Part shown: piece after piece, positions 16,881 through 25,805 of the stretch
Layout of the letters: the number at the start of each line of letters is the position of its first letter
How positions within the stretch are numbered: position 1 is the stretch's first letter
Assembly (NCBI GenBank): GCA_021414065.1
Contig: JAIOPE010000054.1
Span: 1 to 49,426 of the forward strand
DNA length: 49,426 nucleotides
Source of the DNA: Planctomycetota bacterium
GTDB taxonomy: Bacteria; Planctomycetota; JAJSAM01; JAJVHW01
Reading direction: 5' to 3'
Notes under the pieces: generated by a model
Told to the model about the DNA's origin: nothing
Database searches by the model: none
What the model saw: only the letters and a program-made list of their open reading frames with translations
Program-made: the position numbers and the translations under genes

Positions 16881-19235
16881 TCACTTCACCGCGGGCAGCG
16901 TGACGACCGCGTCCGCGATCTTCTCGTCCTCGACGACGACGATCGCCGTCGCGAGTACCGTCTCGCCCCGCTTCGCCTCGACCCGCCAGGTTCCCGGGAG
17001 CGCCGGGGACTCGAACCGGCCGTCGGCACCGGTGCGCAACTCGACCTGGTGCGTGCCGGCGCCGAGCAGCGATGGGACGTACGCACGGACGTCGCCGGGC
17101 CACGGCGCGCCGTCGGCGTTGACGACGCGGCCGCGGAGCGTGCCGCCGCGGAGCAGCACGATCGCCGCGCCGATCGGGGCGTCGCCGGATGGCGCCGAGA
17201 ACTCCTGGCGCGGGTAGCCGTCGGCGAAGACGCCGCCGGTCACCGTCCCCGGGAGGACTGCCGGCGCCACGAACTCGCCGGCGTCGCCGGTCCTGGCGCC
17301 GAGATCGTCGCGCCAGTAGGGCAGCACGCGTGCGCCGGCGATCGGACGCCCCGTCCGGTCCAGGACGCGTCCGGCGAGCGGAACGCTGGCGGGGCGTTCG
17401 AGCGGGCCGAGGTCGAGCGACTCCCCGGCAGTCAGGCGAACGATGCGCCGCAGCGGAGCCCACCCCTTCACCGTGAACTCGAGCCAGACCTCGCCGGAGT
17501 ATGCGACCTCGAACGTGAACTCGCCGGGCGACGCGCCACACTTCGCGTCCGATCCGGACCCCCACGTGCTCGAGTCGTGGTCACGTCCGTCGCGGGCCAT
17601 CACCCATGCGCCGAGCGTCGGTCCGCTCGAAGGCGGCGGAATGCGGAACCGCACGGTCGCCGGGAGATCGGGATCGCCGACCGTCAGGCGCAGGGCCGCC
17701 AGCGGCGGTGTGACCTGTTGCTCCAAGACGGGCCGCCCCTCGATGAGCACCTGCACCAGGTACGGCACGGTCGCGAGTCCGGTGACGAAGAACGTGCCGT
17801 CGTCTCGGGTCTCGGCGTACTCGCAGTGACGTGTCTCTCCGGCGCCATCGACCTGCGCCTCGACGGGCTCGCACCAGAGCCCCGCGCGCACGATCGGCCG
17901 GCCCGCCTGATCCACGACCACGCCGCGGATCTGCGCGCCCGCCGCAACCACGACGCGCACCGGGGTCGCGGGATTCGCCGGCACCTCGAAGTCCACCGTC
18001 TGGTCCAGCACGTCGTACCCCGCGAGCACGAGCCGGTGCCGGCCTGGATGCGTGCGACGCAGGCGCAGCGGTGAATCTGTGCCGAATCGATCGACGTACG
18101 CGCGGTGCGCGGCCGTCGCGGCGAGTTTCTCGTGCAACGGTTCGACCTCCGGTTCGCCGTCGTAGTTCAGCGCCGTGCCGTCGGCCAGTGCGAGCACGAG
18201 ATCCGCGTCGATGAGAGGCTCAAGGCGGAGGTCTTGGTGCAGCCGACCGCCGGCGCTCGCGGTCACTCCGACCGCGGTGCGGGATGCGAGTCTCGCTCCG
18301 GCGACGGCCCACACGGAGTAGGACGCACCCGGCACGAGATGCGCGACTTCGAATCGTCCGTCCGCCCCGGACGTGGAGCGCAGTGCGTGTGCGTGCGGAT
18401 CGTGGCGTCCGCTCCCGCGTGACCGCTCCGGCCACGTGACGAGCTCCGGGTCTGTCGCCAGAGCGGCGTAGACGAAAGCGCCTGCGGCAGGCTTGCCGTC
18501 GGGCGCGGCGACGACGCCCTCGACGCGACCTGCCGCCGCCACGAAGAACTCGGGCACGGCCGCGTCGCCGCTTCCTGGGGCCGTTACTTCGCGCTCCGCG
18601 ATCGTCCACCCCGCGGCCTCGACGACGACCCAGACGTCCTCGCCCGGCGGCAGTCCGGCGAGCCGGAACGACCCGTCGGCCGCGGTTGTCGTCTCCGCAA
18701 CATCGAACTCGGACCGCCTCGGTGCTCGGATGCGGACGCCTGCGAACGCGGTGACGGTGGCGCCGGCGACGGGCGCGGTGATTGCAGCGTCGATCACCCG
18801 TCCCGTGACGGCGACGCCACCGGGGACTCTCACATCGACCACCTCTGACGTGCCGTCCGCGCCGATCGTCACGTAGTGACCGCTCCCGGTGCAGTCAGCG
18901 ACGATTTGGAGCGGCACGACCTGCCGCACACGGTCGGGGCTCCGCACGACGAGGCGGAAGTTCACGCGCGGAAGACTGTCGATCGATGCGTCGCCGGCCA
19001 CATCCGTGGTCACGCGGCGGATCTGCGTCCAGCCCGCCTCGGCCGCGTCGTCGTCGCGCTCGGGAGGAACGGCGGCGATCGTCGCCCCCGCCAGCGGCTT
19101 CCCATCTTCGGCGGCGAGAACGCGGACGCGGAGCCGGAACGACGTCTGGCGGTCATCAGCCTGCGCGAGTCCGTCGGCAGAGCCGAGGAGGGCCGCGAGC
19201 CCGAGCAGCAGGGCGCCGACGCGCGTCGTCCGCAT
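16881..19235 (-). CDS. Large secreted carboxypeptidase-regulatory-like (beta-sandwich) protein
   Basis: 784 aa from ATG 19235. An upstream extension is open, but the Sec signal peptide MRTTRVGALLLGLAALLGSADGLA fixes the start, and TAGCCT ends 7 nt before it. The mature protein is a string of carboxypeptidase-regulatory-like / SdrD-B-type domains, recognisable by repeated G-x-V-x-D-x-x-G-x-P-x-x-G-A-x-V and DGxFxxxxLxPG patterns (about residues 25, 135, 245, 440, 600 and 690), e.g. VTGRVIDAAITAPVAGATV and GRVLDRTGRPIAGARV. No enzyme domain is seen. Such proteins are numerous in planctomycetes and are thought to be surface or periplasmic structural or adhesion proteins. It is bracketed by REP copies A and B. 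Confidence 0.85.
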   Translation of the reverse strand: MRTTRVGALLLGLAALLGSADGLAQADDRQTSFRLRVRVLAAEDGKPLAGATIAAVPPERDDDAAEAGWTQIRRVTTDVAGDASIDSLPRVNFRLVVRSPDRVRQVVPLQIVADCTGSGHYVTIGADGTSEVVDVRVPGGVAVTGRVIDAAITAPVAGATVTAFAGVRIRAPRRSEFDVAETTTAADGSFRLAGLPPGEDVWVVVEAAGWTIAEREVTAPGSGDAAVPEFFVAAAGRVEGVVAAPDGKPAAGAFVYAALATDPELVTWPERSRGSGRHDPHAHALRSTSGADGRFEVAHLVPGASYSVWAVAGARLASRTAVGVTASAGGRLHQDLRLEPLIDADLVLALADGTALNYDGEPEVEPLHEKLAATAAHRAYVDRFGTDSPLRLRRTHPGRHRLVLAGYDVLDQTVDFEVPANPATPVRVVVAAGAQIRGVVVDQAGRPIVRAGLWCEPVEAQVDGAGETRHCEYAETRDDGTFFVTGLATVPYLVQVLIEGRPVLEQQVTPPLAALRLTVGDPDLPATVRFRIPPPSSGPTLGAWVMARDGRDHDSSTWGSGSDAKCGASPGEFTFEVAYSGEVWLEFTVKGWAPLRRIVRLTAGESLDLGPLERPASVPLAGRVLDRTGRPIAGARVLPYWRDDLGARTGDAGEFVAPAVLPGTVTGGVFADGYPRQEFSAPSGDAPIGAAIVLLRGGTLRGRVVNADGAPWPGDVRAYVPSLLGAGTHQVELRTGADGRFESPALPGTWRVEAKRGETVLATAIVVVEDEKIADAVVTLPAVK

Positions 19236-19331
19236 GCGGGTCAGGCTACCACGGCCCGTCGCGCCGCTTCGCGTCAAGCGCATGCACGACGGTCGGCTCG
19301 GCGGGGGATGGACGTGACATCGGGACTCGCG

Positions 19332-19358
19332 GAGTTGTGAGTTCTGGGGACCGTCCCC
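19332..19358 (-). repeat. REP-like palindrome, copy B (inverted)
   Basis: Core GGGGACCGTCCCC (19346-19358) with its diverged tail on the left side (GAGTTGTGAGTTCT), the reverse complement of the layout in copies A and C. It sits between the two minus-strand genes. Confidence 0.7.
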
Positions 19359-19378
19359 GGGAGCAAGGCTCCCCGCCG

Positions 19379-20389
19379 CTACGGCGACTTCAGCCGCTTC
19401 ACAACCCGCTTCATGACTGCGTCGAGCATTTCCCTCGTTGCGGGGTCCATCTGGCGCTGCACGCACGCTGCGTCGAGTTCGGCGCGCGTCACGTCGTAGT
19501 GGCGTCGGTGCTGAACCAGCAGGCCGCCCCGCGCGAGTCGTGGGTCCTCGACGGCCCACCGAATCGCGCCGTCCGTCACCGTCGATCCGTCCACCAATTG
19601 GAGTGATCTCAAACGCGGGCAGCGGCGGAGCGGCTCGACCGACTTCAGGTGACGACACTGCCAAGCGGTGAAGTCTCGCAGGGTCAGCACGTCGGCCAGG
19701 GCGCCGATATCGGTCAATGCCGCCGCGCCGTCGAAGAACACGGTCTCCAGGGCCCGCGCGTCCGGCGCAGCCGAGAGATCGGTGAGCCGCTTCGCCCGCC
19801 GGACTGACAGGGAGCGAAGCGACGGAAGCTGGGCGATCCCGTCGAGCCGCTCAAGCCGCGGCGCGTTCAACTCAAGCTCCGTCACGTCCGCGTGCCGGGG
19901 AACCGAAGCGAGATCCGGTGCCTGGTACGTCATCAGGTAGAGACGCGCAAGGCCGCGACAGTCTGCGACATCCGTCGGCGCGCGGTCGCATACGAGAGAC
20001 CGGAGCGCGTGTCGGGCCCCGATACTCCAACTGTCAGGGGTTCGCGTGCGCAGGTCGAGTTCCACCACTTGGCCAGGAACGCGCGCAAGCTCGTCGATCG
20101 GAGGGCAGGCCCCTTCGACAAAGAGCCGCCGGAGCCGCGCGATCCCTTCAAGGGCGCTGATCCGCGGAGGGCATCGCGAGCGCAGCATCACAGATGCCAC
20201 GTCCTTCCGACGCGCGATGGCGCGCACCGCGCCGTCGGTGAGGGGACCCTCAACCGACGCATTCGTCTTGCCCGTCCACGGGCCCGCCATGATCGTGTTG
20301 AAGCTGACCGTTGTCGTCTCGGCGTCCTCCGTCGTCGGACGTCTTCCTGACTTCGAGCCGACGCGAGGCCGGGTCCGATGCGCCTTCAT
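19379..20389 (-). CDS. Leucine-rich-repeat protein
   Basis: 336 aa from ATG 20389. An in-frame start at 20434 would translate straight through REP copy C and is rejected; ATG 20290 (MAGPWTGK) is a further possible start. The central 200 residues are about eight LRR units of the bacterial 'L-x-x-L-x-L' type, e.g. LRRLFVEGACPPIDEL, LERLDGIAQLPSLRSLSV, LTDIGALADVLTLRDF, CPRLRSLQLVDG. No signal peptide or enzyme domain is present, so it is a cytoplasmic binding scaffold. The C-terminus is basic and helical. Similar isolated LRR proteins occur in polymorphic immunity loci, but I see no toxin here. REP copies flank it in inverted orientation. Confidence 0.8.
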   Translation of the reverse strand: MKAHRTRPRVGSKSGRRPTTEDAETTTVSFNTIMAGPWTGKTNASVEGPLTDGAVRAIARRKDVASVMLRSRCPPRISALEGIARLRRLFVEGACPPIDELARVPGQVVELDLRTRTPDSWSIGARHALRSLVCDRAPTDVADCRGLARLYLMTYQAPDLASVPRHADVTELELNAPRLERLDGIAQLPSLRSLSVRRAKRLTDLSAAPDARALETVFFDGAAALTDIGALADVLTLRDFTAWQCRHLKSVEPLRRCPRLRSLQLVDGSTVTDGAIRWAVEDPRLARGGLLVQHRRHYDVTRAELDAACVQRQMDPATREMLDAVMKRVVKRLKSP

Positions 20390-20398
20390 CGCTGGGCC

Positions 20399-20427
20399 GG
20401 GGACGGTCCCCAAGAACTCAAAATCTC
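20399..20427 (+). repeat. REP-like palindrome, copy C
   Basis: Core GGGGACGGTCCCC (20399-20411) plus tail AAGAACTCAAAATCTC, one base different from copy A. It lies just 9 bp upstream of the LRR start codon, where its promoter should be. Confidence 0.75.
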
Positions 20428-20757
20428 GGCGCACCCGCGGGACCGCGGCTGCGGACGAGCACCTCCGCGGCGGTGAGGTTCCGCCCGGCGAGGATCAAGC
20501 GACGTCGCGTTCTGGCGTGGAACAGCGCAGACGGGCGCACTCCGAAGTGCGGCACCGTCTCGACCGTTGTGGATGCACCCTCGTCGCATGCGACGAAGGC
20601 TACCACGCCGTTCGCCGCGTCCTCGCGGCCGCGACCGGCGGCCGGGGCGACTGCGGGGTTGCGGGCGGCGTCCGGGTTGCCGTCGTTTGTCGGCGCCGCG
20701 TCCCGCGCCGGGGACGGTACGCTCTCCCGCGTTCCGGAACCGACCCTGGAGGATGCG
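20428..20757. other. Intergenic region upstream of the DinB gene
   Basis: 330 bp between divergent genes. A TACGCT box at about 20717 with GGAGG at 20748 serves the DinB gene. The minus strand has a short frame with MPHFGVRPSALFHARTRR, which may be a chance frame or a remnant; I cannot identify it. Confidence 0.4.
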
Positions 20758-21267
20758 ATGAACTGGACCGAACTCCTGACTGCGAAAGTGAACGAGACGT
20801 ACCACGCGATCGAGGGGATGCTCTCGCTCTGCGACGACGCTTCGCTCGGGTGGAAGCCCGCGACGGGCGCGAACTGGATGACGACCGGACAACTGATCGA
20901 CCACCTCACGAACGCGGGCGGGTCGTGCATCGCCGGGTTCGTGGCCGGGAAGTGGCCGATGCCCGAAGGCGCGTCGGTCGAGGAGATGCTGCCGTCGGCC
21001 GAGAGGATGCCGACCGCGAAGAGCGTCGCCGAGACGCGCACGAAGCTCGCGGCGGACAAGGCGCTCGCGCTCGCGATGATCGCCGAGGCGGGGGAGCAGA
21101 ACCTCGCGACGAAAATGGTCGCCGCGCCGTGGAACCCGCAGCCGGCGTTGCTCGGGCTCCAGTGCCTCGGGATGGTGGACCACCTCGCGAACCACAAGGC
21201 GCAGCTCTTCTACTACCTGAAGCTCCAAGGCAAGCCCGTCCACACGGGGCACCTGTACGGCATGTAG
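20758..21267 (+). CDS. DinB-family (YfiT-like four-helix) putative metal-dependent hydrolase
   Basis: 169 aa from ATG 20758, with GGAGG 5 nt upstream; the ATG at 20753 is too close to that site. DinB four-helix bundle: an early helix NWTELLTAKVNETYHAIEGM, TTGQLIDHLTNAGG with the first His, and the C-terminal MVDHLANHKAQLFYYLKLQG with the His pair and Gln that complete the metal site. Members include thiol transferases (bacillithiol, mycothiol) and many uncharacterised hydrolases; the reaction here is not evident. It precedes an M28 peptidase lipoprotein by 43 bp on the same strand. Confidence 0.87.
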   Translation: MNWTELLTAKVNETYHAIEGMLSLCDDASLGWKPATGANWMTTGQLIDHLTNAGGSCIAGFVAGKWPMPEGASVEEMLPSAERMPTAKSVAETRTKLAADKALALAMIAEAGEQNLATKMVAAPWNPQPALLGLQCLGMVDHLANHKAQLFYYLKLQGKPVHTGHLYGM

Positions 21268-21310
21268 TTTCGACTTCCGGACGACTTTCACGGCGGCGAA
21301 CCTGCGGGCC

Positions 21311-22798
21311 ATGCGCTCCGCACTCGCCGCCGTGTTCGTACTCACGCTCGCCGCCTGCGCGGCCGGCCCGGCTGCGGCGCCGACCGACCATACCGACGTC
21401 CCCGGTGCGCCGCGCGTCGCCACGCCGTTCGCCGACAACGCTCGCGACGCCGCGCAGCGGATCGTCGATGCCATCGCGACGGACAGCCGGGCCCAGGCGC
21501 GGCTCCGGCATCTCTGCGACGAGATCGGGCCGCGTCTCTCGGGGTCCGAGGGGCTCGCCAGCGCCGTCGAATGGACGGTTGCGACACTGCGGGCCGACGG
21601 ACTCGACGCGCGTCAGGAGTTCGTGGCCGTCCCGCACTGGATTCGAGGACGCGAGAGTGCGACGGCGGCGGTCGTCTCCGCGACGGGCGGCTCGGCGGCG
21701 CCGGGTTCGTCACGCGAGTTGCGGATGCTCGGACTCGGCAACTCGGTCGGCACGCCGCCCGAGGGCGTCGAAGGCGAGGTCGTGGCAGTCCGCGACTTCG
21801 ACCACCTGGAGTCGATCGGCGCGGCCGTGCGCGGCAAGATCGTGCTCTTCACGAAGGCGATGCCGCCGTATGACGCGGAGAAGGGCGCCGGGTACGGGGA
21901 GACGGTCGTCTACCGCACGCAGGGGGCGAGTCGCGCGGCGAAGCTCGGGGCCGTCGCGGTGCTCGTGCGGTCCGTCACCGCGACGAGTCTCTCGACGCCG
22001 CACACCGGCTCGGTGACGTACGCGGTGGACCAGCCGCGCATCCCCGCGGCGGCGCTCTCCATCGAAGACGCGGACTGGCTTGCGCGTCGCGTGGAAGACG
22101 TTGTCGCCGACGGGCGCTCGATGCGCGTGCGGCTTCGCATGGAGGCGCGGTTCGAGCCGGACGCTCCGTCGGCGAACGTCGTCGCCGACCTGCGCGGGAG
22201 CGAGCGGCCCGACGAGATCGTGCTCATCGGCGCGCACCTCGACTCGTGGGACGTCGGGCAGGGCGCGCACGACGACGGCGCGAACTGCATGGCGGTGATG
22301 GAGGCCATGCGGACGCTGCAACGGCTCGGCCTCCGCCCGCGGCGGACGATTCGCGCGGTGCTGTTCGTCAACGAGGAGAACGGGCTCCGCGGGGCGATCG
22401 GGTACGCGACGTCGCAGCGGGAGAACGTCGCGAAGCACGTCGTCGCGATCGAGGCAGACGCGGGGTGCTATCGGCCCCTCGGGTTCACGACTCCGGCCTC
22501 CGACGATCCACGCGTGCGGCGTTTTCGCGAGCGGATGCAAGACGTGATGACGCTCCTCGCGCCGCTCGGCGCGGACCGCCTGCGCGACGGCGGCGGCGGC
22601 GCGGACATCGGCCTCCTCGGCCAGGGCGGCGTGCAGTTGCTCGGCCTCGACGTCGAGGGCAGCCGCTACTTCGACATCCACCACACTGCCGCAGACACGT
22701 TCGACAAGGTGGCGAAGGAGGACATCGACCGCGTGGCGGCGGTCCTCGCCATCACCGCGTTTGCCATCGCAGACGCGCCGATCCGCGTGGACGAGTAG
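21311..22798 (+). CDS. M28-family zinc aminopeptidase lipoprotein (carboxypeptidase Q-like)
   Basis: 495 aa. A lipobox signal (LTLAAC, Cys 16) predicts a lipoprotein. A PA domain insert lies at about residues 140-270, and the M28 catalytic core follows: GAHLDSW (His 309, Asp 311), GAHDDGAN (Asp 321/322 bridging the zincs), NEENGLRG (catalytic Glu 355 and zinc Glu 356), EADAG (Asp 383) and the last zinc His in DIHHTAAD. All ligands are present, so it should be active as a di-zinc exopeptidase cleaving dipeptides or N-terminal residues in the periplasm. The layout matches plasma glutamate carboxypeptidase (CPQ)-type members. Confidence 0.93.
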   Translation: MRSALAAVFVLTLAACAAGPAAAPTDHTDVPGAPRVATPFADNARDAAQRIVDAIATDSRAQARLRHLCDEIGPRLSGSEGLASAVEWTVATLRADGLDARQEFVAVPHWIRGRESATAAVVSATGGSAAPGSSRELRMLGLGNSVGTPPEGVEGEVVAVRDFDHLESIGAAVRGKIVLFTKAMPPYDAEKGAGYGETVVYRTQGASRAAKLGAVAVLVRSVTATSLSTPHTGSVTYAVDQPRIPAAALSIEDADWLARRVEDVVADGRSMRVRLRMEARFEPDAPSANVVADLRGSERPDEIVLIGAHLDSWDVGQGAHDDGANCMAVMEAMRTLQRLGLRPRRTIRAVLFVNEENGLRGAIGYATSQRENVAKHVVAIEADAGCYRPLGFTTPASDDPRVRRFRERMQDVMTLLAPLGADRLRDGGGGADIGLLGQGGVQLLGLDVEGSRYFDIHHTAADTFDKVAKEDIDRVAAVLAITAFAIADAPIRVDE

Positions 22799-22801
22799 GC
22801 G

Positions 22802-24397
22802 TCACCGCCCCGACGACAACCCGCGCCAGGCGACGGCCGAACCGCTCGTCACGCCGAGTCCCCAGGCGCCCGTGACGCTGGACGCTTCGATGTCCTTCGT
22901 GAGTGTTTCCTTGCCGTCCACGAACACCGCGACGCGCCCCTGGATGATGACGACTTCGAATTGAATCGTCTGCCCCGGGCGCAGGATCGGCCGATCGATT
23001 GCGGCGATCGTCGTCACCGTCCGCGTGCTTGCGTCGCAACGGACGAGCGCCAGCGTTCCCGGGCCGAACTCGACGGCGAGACAGCCGTCGTCACGACGCC
23101 CGAACAGAACGCGAGCGACGGACCCGGAACGCGATCCGAGCAGGATCGACACCCTGCCCGAGATGGCGAGGCTCGTGTCGCGGTCGTCGCCGAGGCGCCA
23201 CGCAATGGTCTGCGGCGCGTCGGGGCGGTCCGGTCCGCCGATCAGGAGCCAGTCGCGGTCGCCGGGGAGTTGCGAGATGGCGCGAGCGGGGCAGTCCCAG
23301 CCGGCGGGTTTCGCGGCGGCGATCCGCTCCCTCCAGACGTGGTCGAGATCGGCGGCCCCCGCGGCACTCATGAGCGCGGCGATGTCGGGCGGTGTGCTGT
23401 CGCCGGGCGACGCGATCCCGTCCGACGTCGCGACTGGATAGAGAGCGCGCGGGGGACGATCGCCGAGCGCGGCGACGAGCGTGGCGTGGAGCGACACGTG
23501 GACCGCGGCCAGGTCTGCGTCATCGAGCGTCGTGACGCGTCCGGCCATCACGTCGGCCGCACTGGGGAGCGCCCCGCGTTCGAGCAGTCGCATCAGGCGG
23601 ACGGTCATCGTCGTCTCGACCGGCGATGCGTACGTCAGTCGTTCGCGTGAGCCCGTCGGGGCGGCTCGGTGAGCGGCGGTGGCCCAGACGTACCCGTCGA
23701 CGTATCCAGCCAGACCCTCGGCTTCGCCGTCGGCGATCCACCGCGGTGGCGCCGCGGCGTCCGGGAACCGTCGCGCGCGCAGGACGGGCGCCACGGCCCG
23801 CACGATGGCGCGCACCGTCTGCGCCGGAAGTCCGACCTCGTCGAATGCCATCGGCGGGAGCGGTGGCGTGAGCGCGACGTGGAGCGCCGACGGTGCGGGG
23901 GTGCGGACCGTGCCCGTGACCTCGTGGCTGTTGGCGACGTGCGTGTCGGGGTTGGTGGTGCCCGGCGCCGACGACACTGCGGCAGCCGCAGTCGTCGCGT
24001 CCGGCCAGACGTGGATCGTGACGGGCCCACCGCGCTCCGCCGTGAAGGCGAGCCCGAGCCGGCCGGGCGTCTCGCCGATGAGGCTCGCGAAACGATCGGC
24101 AGCCAACTCCGCGGCGGTCAGTGCGTCAGCGGCGGCGCGGGCGGCGCTGCTCGGGGCACCGGCGCCGACGTCCATGTGAAGTTCGACGCTGAAGATCCGT
24201 CCGGACTTCGTCGCCCGCGTCGCCGGCAGCACCGTTGCGGCAGCTTGCGTCGCCGCCGCCGGTGCGGGCGAGACCGCGGCTGCGGGTGACTTCGGAGGTT
24301 GCGCGGCGGGCGCGGTCGGTCGGTCGCCGCACGCCGCGACGCACGGAATCGCGGCGGCGAGAAGCAGCAGCGCGAACGGAGACGATCGGGTGCGCAC
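22802..24397 (-). CDS. Unknown lipoprotein with C-terminal LamG/concanavalin-like domain
   Basis: 531 aa, GTG start, with AGGAGG 6 nt upstream. Lipobox IPCVAAC (Cys 23), then an Ala/Pro-rich linker to about residue 60. The middle (70-350) has features of a peptidase-like or gluzincin fold seen in planctomycete DUF1570-type proteins (VELHMDVG, ERGGPVTIHVWPD, PPRWIADGEAEGLAGY), but the HExxH motif is absent. The last 150 residues (TIAWRLGDDRDTSLAI to WGLGVTSGSAVAWRGL) resemble a LamG-like carbohydrate-binding sandwich. Its GTG start is 49 bp from that of the divergent glutathione peroxidase, so promoters overlap. Confidence 0.7.
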   Translation of the reverse strand: MRTRSSPFALLLLAAAIPCVAACGDRPTAPAAQPPKSPAAAVSPAPAAATQAAATVLPATRATKSGRIFSVELHMDVGAGAPSSAARAAADALTAAELAADRFASLIGETPGRLGLAFTAERGGPVTIHVWPDATTAAAAVSSAPGTTNPDTHVANSHEVTGTVRTPAPSALHVALTPPLPPMAFDEVGLPAQTVRAIVRAVAPVLRARRFPDAAAPPRWIADGEAEGLAGYVDGYVWATAAHRAAPTGSRERLTYASPVETTMTVRLMRLLERGALPSAADVMAGRVTTLDDADLAAVHVSLHATLVAALGDRPPRALYPVATSDGIASPGDSTPPDIAALMSAAGAADLDHVWRERIAAAKPAGWDCPARAISQLPGDRDWLLIGGPDRPDAPQTIAWRLGDDRDTSLAISGRVSILLGSRSGSVARVLFGRRDDGCLAVEFGPGTLALVRCDASTRTVTTIAAIDRPILRPGQTIQFEVVIIQGRVAVFVDGKETLTKDIEASSVTGAWGLGVTSGSAVAWRGLSSGR

Positions 24398-24434
24398 GGT
24401 CCACCTCCTCTATCGGCCGACGACGTGGGGCGAC

Positions 24435-24440
24435 TACGCT
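24435..24440 (+). promoter_or_regulatory. -10-like box TACGCT of the glutathione peroxidase gene
   Basis: TACGCT ends 6 nt before the ATG at 24447 with no Shine-Dalgarno between, again a leaderless layout. Confidence 0.4.
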
Positions 24441-24446
24441 CCGTCG

Positions 24447-25061
24447 ATGATCACGCCCGTCCGCTGCTTCGCAGGTCGCTTCGCCCTCTCGTTCGTCGCG
24501 ATCGTCGCAACTGTCGTTGCAACCGGCGGGTGCAGCAGTTCGACGACGCAAGACGAGTTCCCGAAGGAGGTCAAGACCGCCGTGCCGACACTCTACGACC
24601 TGAAGACAACTGCCCTCGCCGGCGGCGCCGCCGACCTGGCTCAGTACCGCGGGAAGGTCACCCTGGTGGTGAACGTCGCGAGCGAGTGCGGCCTGACGCC
24701 GCAGTACGAAGGGCTCCAGAAGCTCCACGAGGCGCTCTCCGCGAAGGGCTTCTCCGTGCTGGGTTTCCCGAGCAACGAGTTCGGCGGACAGGAGCCCGGC
24801 ACGGCCGCGCAGATCCAGACGTTCTGCACGTCGAAGTACGCGGTGACGTTCCCGATGTTCTCGAAGGTCGAGGTGAAGAACGGGCCCGGCCAGGACCCCG
24901 TCTACCAGTACCTCACGACCGCGACGGGCAAGGAACCGGGCTGGAACTTCGCCAAGTACCTCGTCGCGAAGGACGGTCACGTGGTCGCGTTCTTCAACTC
25001 GATGACGAAGCCCGACGACGCGGGACTGCGCAAGGCGATCGACGCGGAACTGGCGAAGTAG
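24447..25061 (+). CDS. Glutathione-peroxidase-family lipoprotein (Cys form)
   Basis: 204 aa from ATG 24447. Lipobox VATGGC (Cys 29), so a membrane-anchored periplasmic protein. GPx fold with the catalytic tetrad visible: Cys 81 in NVASECGLTP (Sec in many relatives, Cys here), Gln 115 in NEFGGQEPG, Trp 166 in WNFAKYLV and its neighbouring Asn. A possible resolving Cys is at TFCTSKY (127). It should reduce peroxides using a thioredoxin-like donor rather than glutathione, as most bacterial Cys-type members do. It converges with the FHA gene. Confidence 0.93.
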   Translation: MITPVRCFAGRFALSFVAIVATVVATGGCSSSTTQDEFPKEVKTAVPTLYDLKTTALAGGAADLAQYRGKVTLVVNVASECGLTPQYEGLQKLHEALSAKGFSVLGFPSNEFGGQEPGTAAQIQTFCTSKYAVTFPMFSKVEVKNGPGQDPVYQYLTTATGKEPGWNFAKYLVAKDGHVVAFFNSMTKPDDAGLRKAIDAELAK

Positions 25062-25064
25062 GAC

Positions 25065-25769
25065 CTACCGCCGCGATTCGTCCATCTGACGGCTCGACTC
25101 GAGGAGCAGTTCCGACATCCCGGTCGAGATCGTGGTCTCGGGGAGCGTGCCGCCCGGCTCGAAGAAGAAGCGCCCAACGGCGAAGCGCGCGATCTCGATC
25201 GCGGCGTCGAAGCCCCGCTTCTCGCCGCACTCGGCGTGGATGGGGCGGCCCATCCGCAGCCAGAGGCGCGCGCGGCCGGTCGGCGAGGTGACGTCAAGGA
25301 CGCCCGTCTTCTGCCCGATGTCGAGCATCTGCAGCAGCGCGAATGCGGGGATCTGGGTTAGGTCGCCCTGGAGCGCGTCGGTCTGCTGCGGGAGTGTCTC
25401 GATCGGGTTGCCGCTGAAGATCATCGTGCCCTCGCCGCCCTTCTCGTCCACGGTGATCGCGCCGGCGGCGGGTTCCATGAGGCAGAAGGTGATGACGTGG
25501 TCGCCCACGCGGATCTTGTCGCCGGGCTTCAGGATCCGGTCGCCGTGGACGCGGTTCTCGTTCACGAAGGTGCCGTTCGTGCTGCCGAGGTCGGCCACCG
25601 AGAACTTCGTCCCCTCGGGGTGAACCCAGGCGTGACGCCGCGAGACACGCGCAGACGGCACCGGCAGATCGCACGCGGGGCTCCGTCCGATGACGACGGC
25701 CTTGTCGGGCCGAAGGCGGATGGGTTCCCACGGGGGCATGAAGAGAAGTGAGACCGGCTGATGAGCCAT
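25065..25769 (-). CDS. FHA-domain plus DUF4388 protein
   Basis: 234 aa from ATG 25769. The N-terminal FHA domain shows GRSPACDLPVPSARVSRRHA and STNGTFVNENR, the phosphothreonine-binding loops. After a short linker is a DUF4388 / PATAN-like region (GDLTQIPAFALLQMLDIGQKTG, then DVTSPTGRARLWLRMG and HAECGEKRG, ending FFFEPGG). FHA domains read Ser/Thr kinase output; DUF4388 occurs in bacterial signalling proteins. The Ser/Thr kinase at 27143 is a natural partner candidate. Location cytoplasmic. Confidence 0.88.
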   Translation of the reverse strand: MAHQPVSLLFMPPWEPIRLRPDKAVVIGRSPACDLPVPSARVSRRHAWVHPEGTKFSVADLGSTNGTFVNENRVHGDRILKPGDKIRVGDHVITFCLMEPAAGAITVDEKGGEGTMIFSGNPIETLPQQTDALQGDLTQIPAFALLQMLDIGQKTGVLDVTSPTGRARLWLRMGRPIHAECGEKRGFDAAIEIARFAVGRFFFEPGGTLPETTISTGMSELLLESSRQMDESRR

Positions 25770-25805
25770 ACCACCACTAGGTCGGCCATCGAGCGTCGCA
25801 GGCTT

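Noticed and set aside
20431-20560. Minus-strand peptide with HARTRRRLILAGRNLTAAEV
   Set aside because: Short, no start or ribosome site, no recognisable family; may be chance or a remnant.
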